From Acidimicrobiales bacterium (GTDB taxonomy: Bacteria > Actinomycetota > Acidimicrobiia > Acidimicrobiales > SZUA-35): 64,000 bases of DNA. A program made the translations under genes and the position numbers. Below, piece after piece: positions 39,534 to 48,035 of this stretch; the stretch's first letter is position 1, and each line of letters starts with the position of its first letter. The DNA is taken from assembly GCA_028285495.1 (NCBI GenBank), contig JANQPB010000017.1, forward strand, positions 165,393 to 229,392, written 5' to 3'. The notes beneath the pieces were generated by a model. It was not told the DNA's origin and did not search any database. It was given only the letters and a program-made list of their open reading frames with translations.

Positions 39534-42500
39534 CCGTCGACACCGACGCCAGGACCGAGCCGGCCGGGGAGGTCCATCCCCTCGGTCATCGCCAGCGGAT
39601 GATCTGGGCCGGGCAGCTGCTCGATCGCGACGTCCCGCTCTACAACATGGCCCACGCCTTCACCATCGGGGGCGACGAGCCGATCGACGTCGACGCCTTC
39701 CGGCGGGCCTTCGCCGCGCTGGTGGCGAGCCACGACGCCTTGCGGACGGTGATCGACGAGCACGCCGGTCGGCCCGTGCAGCGGATCCTGACCGAGCCCG
39801 AGGCGGTGCTCGACGTCGTCGACCTCCGGGCCGAGCAGGATCCCGGGGCGGCAGCGGTGGTGTGGGCCGACGAGCGGAGCCGCCGACCGTTCGAGCTGGG
39901 CGAGCGGCTCTACGACGCCGCGCTGCTGTTGCTCGGCGACCGATCGGGCGCCAGGGCGGTCTGGTACCTCAACCAGCACCACCTGATCTGTGACGCCTGG
40001 TCGGTCGCCCTGCTCCTCGGTCGCCAGGACGAGCTCTACCGTCGGGCACGCGACGGCGCAGCGGACGACGACGAGCCCGACCCGCCGCCGAGCTACGTCG
40101 ACTTCCTCGACGCCGAGGCCGGCCGGGTCGGCTCGAAGGGGTGGAACCGGGCCAGGGCCCACTGGCGAGCCAGGCTCGACGAACCGGTCGAGCCGCTCAC
40201 GTTCTACGGTCAACGGCCGGACGACGCCGGGTGGGCGACCGTGCGGGTCGAGGCCCGGATCGAGGGCGACCGGGCCGGCCGGCTGGCGGCGTTCCTCGAT
40301 CGCCCCGAGCTGGCCAGCTTCTCGCCCGAGCTGACGGCGATGCGGTTCTTCCACACCGTGCTGGCGGCCTACCTGCACCGGATCTGCGGCGTCGACCGGG
40401 TGGTCATCGGCACCCCGTTCCACAACCGGCTCAAGCGGGCCCAGAAGCAGACGGCCGGGCTGTTCATGAACCTCTACCCGGCGGTGGTCGACGTCGACGA
40501 CGACGAGACGATGACGTCGCTGGCGGCCAAGGTCGGCGCCGAGCTGTTCGAGAGCATGCAGCACGCCAGCCATCCGCTCGACGCCGGCGACGAGGCCGGC
40601 GCCTTCGAGGTGGTGCTCAACTATCTCAACGCCCCCGAGCAGACCTTCGCCGGTCACCCGGTCGACGACCGGTGGGTCCACCCAGGGGCGGGCGACCGCA
40701 GCCACAGCCTCCGGCTGCAGGTCAGGCGGCTCGACGACGGGTTCCGGCTGTTCTTCGACGTCAAGACCGCGCTGTTCGACGAGCCGGCCAGACGATCGCT
40801 GGTCGATCACGTGCTCCGCCTGATCGACGGCTGGTTGGCAACGGCGGATGGGCTGGCCCCGTCGCCGGATGACGAGGGAGCGCTCCCCGAGCTGCCGGTC
40901 GGCGCCGTTCCGCTGCTGTCGGCGCGGGAGCTCGACGAGCTCGTGGTCGACCTCAACCGCCTCACCGGTCCACCGACGCCGACCGAGACCGTCGTCGACG
41001 AGTTCCGCCGCATGGCCGCCGAGCGGCCGGCGGCCGTGGCTGTCGAGGACGGCGACCGCCGGGTCACCTACCGCGAGCTCGATCGTCGATCGGCCGCCGT
41101 CGCCGGCCGGCTGGCCGCCGCCGGGGTGGCCCCCGGCTCGACGGTCGGCGTGCTGTTGCCCCGGTCGGTCGATGCGATCGTCGCCATCCTCGGTGTGCTC
41201 CGGATCGGGGCCGCCTACCTGCCCGTCGAGCCCCCGACGCCGACGGCCCGAATCGCCGGCATGGTCGACGAGACCGGTGCGGCCGTGGTGTGCACCGACG
41301 ACGTGAACGAGCCGGCCGTCGCCGCCGTCGGCGCCCGTCCACTGATCGTCGTCGGCCTCGACGTGCCCGATGAACCGATCGGGGCCACGAGCCCGGTGAT
41401 CGGGCCGGACGACACCGCCTACGTCATCTTCACCTCGGGCTCGACGGGCCGGCCGAAGGGCGTGCCGATCGATCATCGAGGGCTCGCCAACTACGTGGCC
41501 TGGGCCAGGAGGACCTACGCCGAGGACCAGCCGAGGTCGTTTGCCCTCCACACGTCGCTGGCCTTCGACCTGACGGTCACGTCGGTCTTCGTGCCGCTGA
41601 CCTCCGGTGGGACCATCGTCGTCTACGGCCACGCCGGGGGCGACAGCAGCGACGACGGGATGCCGGCCATCGTCGACGTGTTCACCGACGACCGGGTCGA
41701 CGTGGTCAAGGCGACCCCGTCCCACCTGGCGATCGTCCGCCACCTCGGGCTGCGGGCCGACCGGCTGCGAACGTTGATCGTCGGCGGCGAGCACCTCACC
41801 ACCGACCTGGCCGCCGCCATCCAGGACCTGCATCCCGACGCCGCGATCCACAACGAGTACGGGCCGACCGAGACGGTCGTCGGCTGCATGCTGCACCGCT
41901 ACGACCGCACCGCCGACACCGGGCCGTCGGTGCCGATCGGCCGCCCGGGGGCCAACGCCGAGATCCTGCTGCTCGACCGACGGGGCGCCCCGGTCCCGCC
42001 CGGCGTGATCGGCGAGATCCACATCGGCGGTCCCGGCGTCGCCGCCGGCTACCTCGGTCGCCCCGAGATCACCGCCGAGCGGTTCGTCCCCCGCCCGGAC
42101 GGGTTGCCGGACACCGAGGCGGCCACCCCCATGCTGTACCGGCCCGGCGACCTCGGCCGCTGGCGTCCAGGCGACGGCCCACCCCGGCTCGAGTTCCTCG
42201 GCCGGACCGACGACCAGGTGAAGATCCGTGGCCATCGCATCGAGCTCGGCGAGGTCGAGGCGGCGATCGGCGAGCACCCGTCCGTCGAGTCCGCCGCCGT
42301 GCTGGCCGTCGACCAACCGGCCGGCGGCGGGGGAGCGGCGGCGGTCGCCGGACCGGTCGCCGCGCCCGTCGACGGCGAGGTGGTCAACTGCGAGCGGTGT
42401 GGCCTGCCGTCGAACTACCCCGGCGCGGCGTTCCTCGACGGCGTGTGCTCGCTGTGTCGGGACTACGACACGTACCGAGACCACATCGACGCCTACTTCC

Positions 42501-45500
42501 GCACCCCGGAGGACCTCCGGGCGGTGACCGACCGGATCCGGGCCGAGCGGGCCGGCGAGCGCTACGACTGCCTCGTGTTGCTGTCCGGGGGCAAGGACAG
42601 CACCTACATGCTCTACCAGGTGGTGGCCCTCGGCCTGCGGCCCCTGGTCTTCACCCTCGACAACGGCTACATCTCGCCGTCGGCCCTGGCCAACTGCCGG
42701 CGGGTCTGCGACGACCTCGGCGTCGACCTCGAGATCGCCGAGACCGAGCACATGCGGGAGATCTTCCGCGACAGCCTCGACCGCTTCGCCAACGTGTGCA
42801 ACGGGTGCTTCAAGACGATCTACACCCTCAGCATGAACCTGGCCAGGAGTCACGGGATCGAGCACATCGTCACCGGCCTGGCCAGGGGTCAGCTGTTCGA
42901 GACCCGCCTGTCGGACATGTACGACAGGCGGATCTTCGACGTCGATCGGATCGACCGGTTCGTGCTCGAGGCCAGGAAGGCCTACCACCAGATCGACGAT
43001 GCGGTCTCGGAGCATCTCGACGTCAGCGCCTTCGTCGACGGCCGCATCTACGACGAGATCGCATTCGTCGACTTCTACCGCTACGTCGACGTCGGGCTCG
43101 ACGACGTGCTGACCTTCCTCGCCGGCGAGACGCCGTGGGAGCGCCCCGACGACACCGGCCGCTCGACGAACTGCCTGATCAACGATGTCGGCATCCACGT
43201 GCACACCCGCGAGCGGGGATTCCACAACTACGCGCTGCCCTACAGCTGGGACGTTCGGCTCGGCCACAAGCAGCGAGAGGCGGCGTTGCACGAGCTCGAC
43301 GACGAGATCGACCTCGATTACGTCAACGAGGTCATGGTCGAGATCGGCTACCAGCCGAAGGCGCCGGTCGCAGCCAGGCGGACCACCCGCCTGGTCGGCC
43401 ACTACCAGGCCCCGGCGCCGATCGCCACCGACGAGCTGCGGGCGGCGCTTGCCGTCACCCTGCCCGACTACATGGTGCCGGCCTCGTTCGTCCATCACGT
43501 CGCCCTGCCGCTGACGGTCAACGGCAAGGTCGACCGGGCGACGCTTGCCCGCGTCGAGCCGGGCGGGACCGTCGGCGACGGAGGTGCCGTCGGCGTGCCG
43601 ACACCGGGCCCGGCAGCGTTGTCCGACGAGGAGCGGGATCGGGCCGAGGCGCTCCGCTCCGTGTGGGCGTGGACCTTCGATCGCCCGGTCGGGCCAACCG
43701 ACAACTTCTTCGACCTCGGCGGCGACTCGATCTCGGCCATCCAGATCGTCGACCGTGCCGCCGGTGCCGGACTGGCGGTCACGCCCCGGCAGATCTTCGA
43801 TGCCCAGACGCCGCTGGCCGCCGCGCTCGTTGCCACGCCGGTCGAGCCGCCGGTCGGCCTCGGCGATTCGCCCACGCCCCTGCGGCCGACCGACGGGGCC
43901 GAGACCGATGGCCCGCTGCCGCTGACCCCGACGCAGGTCGGGATGCTGTTCCACACCCTGGCCGAGCCGGCATCCGGTCTCTACCAGGGGCAGATTGTCC
44001 ACCACCTTCGGGGACGGGTAGACGTCGAGGTGCTGGCCGGTTGCTGGGACGACCTGGTCGACCGCCACCCGGCGCTCCGCACGGTGTTCCGGTGGGAGGG
44101 TGTCGACGATCCGGTCCAGGAACCAGGATCCGAGCGGCCGGCGCTGGTCCATCACGACTGGACTGCGGTCGACGACGGCGAGGCGCGCCTCGATCGCCTC
44201 CTGGCCGCCGACCGGGCCGACCGCTTCGACCTGGCGGCCGCATCGCCGGTCCGGGTCGCCGTGGTGGCGACGGCCGAGCGGACCGTGCTCGTCTGGAGCT
44301 TCCATCACATCGCCTTCGACGGCTGGTCGATCGCCCTCGCCCTCAACGAGCTGCTCGGCGCCTACCAGGCCCGGCTCGACGGGTCCGCCTGGTCCCCGCC
44401 TGCCACGGAACCGTTCGCGGCCTATCTCGGGTGGCTCGCCGGGCGGGACCGGGGCGCCGCCGAGCGGTTCTGGCGCGACGAGCTGGCCGGGTTCACCAGC
44501 CCGACGGCGCTGCCCCGGTCCCGACCGGCCCCGCCGACCGCCGGCTCCGGGCCCCGACCGTACGGCGCCATCGAGCGCCGACTCGACCCCGACCTGACCG
44601 GGGCGATCGCCGACTTCGCCAGCGGGACACGGGTCACCCTGAGCACGGTCCTGCAGGGTGCGTGGGGACTGGTGCTGGCCCGCTACCAGGGCGACGGCGG
44701 GCACGGGCCGAGCTCGGGGGCCGACGACGTCGTGTTCGGCCTGACGACCTCGGGCCGACCGCCCGACCTGACCGGCGCCGAGTCGATGGTCGGCATGCTG
44801 GTCACCACCGTCCCGGCCCGGGTCACGGTCGACGGCCGGGCGACGCCCGACGCCTGGTTGCGGACGATCCAGGACCGGCAGCTGGCGGCCCGCGACCACG
44901 AGTACGCCTCCCTGGTCGACATCCACTCGTGGAGCGACCTGCCCGCCGGCCAGAGCCTGTTCGACTCGATCCTGGTGGTCGAGAACTTCCCCGACTACCG
45001 GCCCCCCGATCGCCCAGACGCCCTCGCGGTCGCCTCCCGGGCCTACCGGGTCCAGAGCAACTACCCGCTCAGCCTCATCGCCCTCCCCGGTCCGGCGCTG
45101 ACCCTGAAGGCGGTCTACGACCCCGATGGGTTCGACGCCGACGTCGTCGACCGCCTCCTCGCCCACGTCGAGGGTGCGCTCCGATCGCTCGCCGTCGGTC
45201 GGGCGGCCACCGTCGACGACCTGACGATCGTCGCCGAGGCCGAGCGGACCGACCTGACCGGTTGGGCCGACGGGTCGCCGGTTGCCGGGGCCGACGAGCT
45301 GGTGCCGACGAGGATCGCCCGCCGTATCGCCGAGCGGCCCGAGTCGGTCGCGGTCGTCGGTGCCGGCGAGCGACTGACCTACGGCGAGCTCGGCGAAGCC
45401 GCCGACCGACTGGCCGCCGATCTCCTGGCCGTCGGGGTCGGACCGGGCGACGTCGTCGGCATCGGCGCCGACCGGTCGGTCGAGCTGGTGGCCGCCATCG

Positions 45501-47950
45501 TCGGCGTCCATCGGGCCGGGGCCGCCTACCTGCCTCTCGATCCCGGCTACCCGGCCGAGCGGCTGGCGTTCATGGTGGCCGATGCCGACGTCGCCGCCGT
45601 CGTCGAGGCCGGCGACGGGTTGCCGTCGCTCGGCCGCATCGACGAGCTCGGCGCCCGCCGGGGGGTTGGAGGCACCGGCCTCACCGTGCGGTCCCGGGCG
45701 CCCGGGACGGCACGGGAGCGGGCGGCCGGAGTCGACCGGGCGATCGAGGCCACCGACCCCGCGTACCTGATCTACACCTCCGGGTCGACCGGCCGGCCGA
45801 ACGGGGTCCTCGTCGACCACGGCAACCTCGCCTGGTCGACCGCAGCCCGCATCGACAGCTACGAGCAGCGGCCCCACGCCTTCCTGCTGCTGTCGTCGTT
45901 CTCGTTCGACAGCTCGATCGTCGGGCTGTTCTGGACCCTGGCCACCGGTGGCACCCTGGTGCTGCCCCGCCCGGGCGAGGAGCTCGACGTCCGAGTCCTC
46001 GGCCGGCTGATCGAGGCGCACTCGGTCACCCACACCCTCGCCCTGCCGTCGCTGTACCGCCTCCTGCTCGAGCACGCGCCCCGCCGGAGCCTGGTCACGC
46101 TGGCGAGTGTCATCGTCGCCGGCGAGGCGTGCCCGCCGGCGCTGATCGACGAGCACCTCGCCGCGCTGCCCGGCACCGAGCTGCACAACGAGTACGGCCC
46201 GACCGAGGCGAGCGTCTGGTGCACCGTCGAGCGCCTCGTCCCCGCCGCCGGCCCGGCGCCGTCCGGTGGGCCGGTGCCGATCGGCCGTCCGGCCCCCGGC
46301 GCCACCGTTGCCGTGCTCGACCGAACGGGTCGCCATGCCGGGATCGGCGTGCCCGGCGAGATCCATGTGACCGGACCCGGCCTCACCGCCGGCTACCACC
46401 GGCGCCCCGAGCTGACCGCCGAGCGGTTCGTCGAGCTCGACGGGCGACGGTGGTTCCGCACCGGTGATGTCGGCACCGTCGACCGGCGCGGCCTGCTGCG
46501 GTTCGGCGGCCGGGTCGACGATCAGGTCAAGATCCGCGGCCATCGAGTCGAGCTCGGCGAGGTCGAGGCCGCCCTGGCGGCCCACCCGGCGGTCGGCGAG
46601 GCGGTCGTGGTCGTGACCGGCTCCGTCGAATCCGCCGGCTCGACCGTCGATGGCGGTGATGCCCGTCGACCGTCGATCGGCACCGGGTTGGCGGCCCACG
46701 TCGAGCTGGCCGTCGGCAACCCCTCGGCTGCGCCACCATCGTCACCCGAGCTCCGGGCGTGGGTCGCCGAGCGGCTGCCCGACGCCTTCGTCCCGTCGGC
46801 CATCGCCGTGACCGAGACCCTGCCCCGGCTACCGAACGGGAAGGTCGATCGCACCGATCTGCCGACGATCGACGCATCGGCGGCCCGCCCGGCGGCGGTC
46901 ACCGGGCGACCGTCGACGGCCGGCCAGCGGCTCGTCGGCGACATCTGGACCGACCTCCTGCCCGGCGTCGCGTTCGGCGTCGACGACGACTTCTTCGAGA
47001 TCGGCGGACACTCGTTGCTCGCCGTGGCACTCGTCGAGCGCCTGCGCCGGGCCACCGGCGTCGACCTCCCGCTCTCGGCCCTGCTCGAGACCCCGACCGT
47101 CGCCGGCCTGGCCGCCCGGGTGGCACCAGCCGGTGGTGGCGACGAGACCGTGGCCCCGACCGCCGCAGCCGAGCGACCCGGGCGATCGCTGATCGCGCTG
47201 CGGTCGGACGGCGACCGGGTGCCGCTGTACCTCGTCCCTCCGGCTGCCGGCACGGCCCTGTCGTTCCGGGCCTTCACCGCCTCGACCGACCCGGCCCAAC
47301 CCCTGTACTGCTTCGAGCCGGTTGGGACCTACGGCGAGGCCGAGCCGCACGACACCGTCGAGGCGATGGCCGAGCACTACCTCGGTGAGCTGCGCGCCGC
47401 CCAGCCGGATGGCCGCTACCGCATCGGTGGCAGCTGCCTCGGCGCCGTCGTGGCCTGGGAGATGGCCGGCCGCCTGGCCGAGGCCGGCACCCCGGTCGAG
47501 CTGCTGGTGTTCCTCGACCCCGGGCCGCCCCACAGCGGCCCCGGTTGGAGCTACCGGCTCCCGTCACAGCGGTCGGCCCGCCAGCTGCTGGCGACGACGT
47601 GGGACATCGTCTCGAGCGGCCAGTTGCTCACCGCAGCCCGGGCGGTGTGGCGCCGCAACAGCTTCGACCGCATCGGTCGGATCCACTACCGGGCCCAGCT
47701 GCAGTACGTCGCCGACCGGCTCCGGGCCCCGATCCTGTGGCTGGAGAGCGAGGAGCTGGCCATCGACCGGCCCGACTTCCTCGAGCAGTGGCGGATCCTG
47801 GCCGGCGACGACCTCACACCGATCGTCGTTCCCGGCACCACCCACGACGGGTTGATGACCGGCCAGCCGGACGAGGTACGGCTGCTGGCCGGCCGCTTCG
47901 ACGAGGCGATGGCCACGTTCGAGCGGACGGGACGTCCACCCGGGCCCTGA
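39530..47950 (+). CDS. bimodular NRPS with AANH-interrupted A domain: C-A(AANH)-PCP-C-A-PCP-TE
   Basis: 2806 residues, TTG start overlapping the PCP stop. C1 (~10-445): HHLICDAW, His150/His151/Asp155. A1 (~475-1350): TSGSTGRPKG, DDQVKIRGHRIELGEVE; specificity positions by eye D-L-T-K-I-G-E-V-G-K, near the Asn code DLTKLGEVGK. Between a8 and a9 lies a ~340-residue insert (~950-1290): cysteines 954/957/973/976, PP-loop SGGKDS at 1019-1024, CNGC at 1090-1093; then LPDYMVP and NGKVDR resume the A domain. PCP1 Ser1400. C2 HHIAFDGW (1592-1599). A2 code D-S-V-L-I-A-E-V-W-K, substrate unassigned; its A3 motif reads PNG for PKG. PCP2 Ser2495. TE (~2560-2806) has GGSCLG with Cys2636 as nucleophile. No epimerase or MbtH seen. 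It probably extends a pyrrolyl starter. Confidence 0.93.
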   Translation: MTVDTDARTEPAGEVHPLGHRQRMIWAGQLLDRDVPLYNMAHAFTIGGDEPIDVDAFRRAFAALVASHDALRTVIDEHAGRPVQRILTEPEAVLDVVDLRAEQDPGAAAVVWADERSRRPFELGERLYDAALLLLGDRSGARAVWYLNQHHLICDAWSVALLLGRQDELYRRARDGAADDDEPDPPPSYVDFLDAEAGRVGSKGWNRARAHWRARLDEPVEPLTFYGQRPDDAGWATVRVEARIEGDRAGRLAAFLDRPELASFSPELTAMRFFHTVLAAYLHRICGVDRVVIGTPFHNRLKRAQKQTAGLFMNLYPAVVDVDDDETMTSLAAKVGAELFESMQHASHPLDAGDEAGAFEVVLNYLNAPEQTFAGHPVDDRWVHPGAGDRSHSLRLQVRRLDDGFRLFFDVKTALFDEPARRSLVDHVLRLIDGWLATADGLAPSPDDEGALPELPVGAVPLLSARELDELVVDLNRLTGPPTPTETVVDEFRRMAAERPAAVAVEDGDRRVTYRELDRRSAAVAGRLAAAGVAPGSTVGVLLPRSVDAIVAILGVLRIGAAYLPVEPPTPTARIAGMVDETGAAVVCTDDVNEPAVAAVGARPLIVVGLDVPDEPIGATSPVIGPDDTAYVIFTSGSTGRPKGVPIDHRGLANYVAWARRTYAEDQPRSFALHTSLAFDLTVTSVFVPLTSGGTIVVYGHAGGDSSDDGMPAIVDVFTDDRVDVVKATPSHLAIVRHLGLRADRLRTLIVGGEHLTTDLAAAIQDLHPDAAIHNEYGPTETVVGCMLHRYDRTADTGPSVPIGRPGANAEILLLDRRGAPVPPGVIGEIHIGGPGVAAGYLGRPEITAERFVPRPDGLPDTEAATPMLYRPGDLGRWRPGDGPPRLEFLGRTDDQVKIRGHRIELGEVEAAIGEHPSVESAAVLAVDQPAGGGGAAAVAGPVAAPVDGEVVNCERCGLPSNYPGAAFLDGVCSLCRDYDTYRDHIDAYFRTPEDLRAVTDRIRAERAGERYDCLVLLSGGKDSTYMLYQVVALGLRPLVFTLDNGYISPSALANCRRVCDDLGVDLEIAETEHMREIFRDSLDRFANVCNGCFKTIYTLSMNLARSHGIEHIVTGLARGQLFETRLSDMYDRRIFDVDRIDRFVLEARKAYHQIDDAVSEHLDVSAFVDGRIYDEIAFVDFYRYVDVGLDDVLTFLAGETPWERPDDTGRSTNCLINDVGIHVHTRERGFHNYALPYSWDVRLGHKQREAALHELDDEIDLDYVNEVMVEIGYQPKAPVAARRTTRLVGHYQAPAPIATDELRAALAVTLPDYMVPASFVHHVALPLTVNGKVDRATLARVEPGGTVGDGGAVGVPTPGPAALSDEERDRAEALRSVWAWTFDRPVGPTDNFFDLGGDSISAIQIVDRAAGAGLAVTPRQIFDAQTPLAAALVATPVEPPVGLGDSPTPLRPTDGAETDGPLPLTPTQVGMLFHTLAEPASGLYQGQIVHHLRGRVDVEVLAGCWDDLVDRHPALRTVFRWEGVDDPVQEPGSERPALVHHDWTAVDDGEARLDRLLAADRADRFDLAAASPVRVAVVATAERTVLVWSFHHIAFDGWSIALALNELLGAYQARLDGSAWSPPATEPFAAYLGWLAGRDRGAAERFWRDELAGFTSPTALPRSRPAPPTAGSGPRPYGAIERRLDPDLTGAIADFASGTRVTLSTVLQGAWGLVLARYQGDGGHGPSSGADDVVFGLTTSGRPPDLTGAESMVGMLVTTVPARVTVDGRATPDAWLRTIQDRQLAARDHEYASLVDIHSWSDLPAGQSLFDSILVVENFPDYRPPDRPDALAVASRAYRVQSNYPLSLIALPGPALTLKAVYDPDGFDADVVDRLLAHVEGALRSLAVGRAATVDDLTIVAEAERTDLTGWADGSPVAGADELVPTRIARRIAERPESVAVVGAGERLTYGELGEAADRLAADLLAVGVGPGDVVGIGADRSVELVAAIVGVHRAGAAYLPLDPGYPAERLAFMVADADVAAVVEAGDGLPSLGRIDELGARRGVGGTGLTVRSRAPGTARERAAGVDRAIEATDPAYLIYTSGSTGRPNGVLVDHGNLAWSTAARIDSYEQRPHAFLLLSSFSFDSSIVGLFWTLATGGTLVLPRPGEELDVRVLGRLIEAHSVTHTLALPSLYRLLLEHAPRRSLVTLASVIVAGEACPPALIDEHLAALPGTELHNEYGPTEASVWCTVERLVPAAGPAPSGGPVPIGRPAPGATVAVLDRTGRHAGIGVPGEIHVTGPGLTAGYHRRPELTAERFVELDGRRWFRTGDVGTVDRRGLLRFGGRVDDQVKIRGHRVELGEVEAALAAHPAVGEAVVVVTGSVESAGSTVDGGDARRPSIGTGLAAHVELAVGNPSAAPPSSPELRAWVAERLPDAFVPSAIAVTETLPRLPNGKVDRTDLPTIDASAARPAAVTGRPSTAGQRLVGDIWTDLLPGVAFGVDDDFFEIGGHSLLAVALVERLRRATGVDLPLSALLETPTVAGLAARVAPAGGGDETVAPTAAAERPGRSLIALRSDGDRVPLYLVPPAAGTALSFRAFTASTDPAQPLYCFEPVGTYGEAEPHDTVEAMAEHYLGELRAAQPDGRYRIGGSCLGAVVAWEMAGRLAEAGTPVELLVFLDPGPPHSGPGWSYRLPSQRSARQLLATTWDIVSSGQLLTAARAVWRRNSFDRIGRIHYRAQLQYVADRLRAPILWLESEELAIDRPDFLEQWRILAGDDLTPIVVPGTTHDGLMTGQPDEVRLLAGRFDEAMATFERTGRPPGP
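42380..43390 (+). other. PP-loop ATP-pyrophosphatase (AANH) domain inserted in A1
   Basis: This coding stretch is the insert at about residues 950-1290 of the NRPS. It starts with CERCGLPSNYP and GVCSLCRDY, a zinc-finger-like pair as in WbpG/PseA-type N-acetyl sugar amidotransferases. The nucleotide site LLSGGKDSTYMLYQ follows, then a CNGC motif, GLARGQLFETRLSDMY and a conserved His-rich end (HVHTRERGFHNYALPYSWD). PP-loop enzymes adenylate a carbonyl oxygen and replace it with sulfur or nitrogen; CtaC (closthioamide) and YcfA (6-thioguanine) are reported thioamide-forming relatives. In this position it could modify the carrier-bound amino acid. The exact reaction is unknown. Confidence 0.88.
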
Positions 47951-48035
47951 TCGCCCCGGGGCCCGAGCGGTCGTCGACCGCACCCCGGCGCGGCGATCGG
48001 TCCGGCCGGGATGCGTGCTCGACCAACGGCGTCGG

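Noticed and set aside
39497..46699. A 2400-codon open frame on the minus strand opposite the NRPS
   Set aside because: High GC removes stop codons from the antisense frame. The product is low-complexity (Gly/Arg/Asp/Val) with no recognisable domain, while the plus strand carries clear NRPS motifs.
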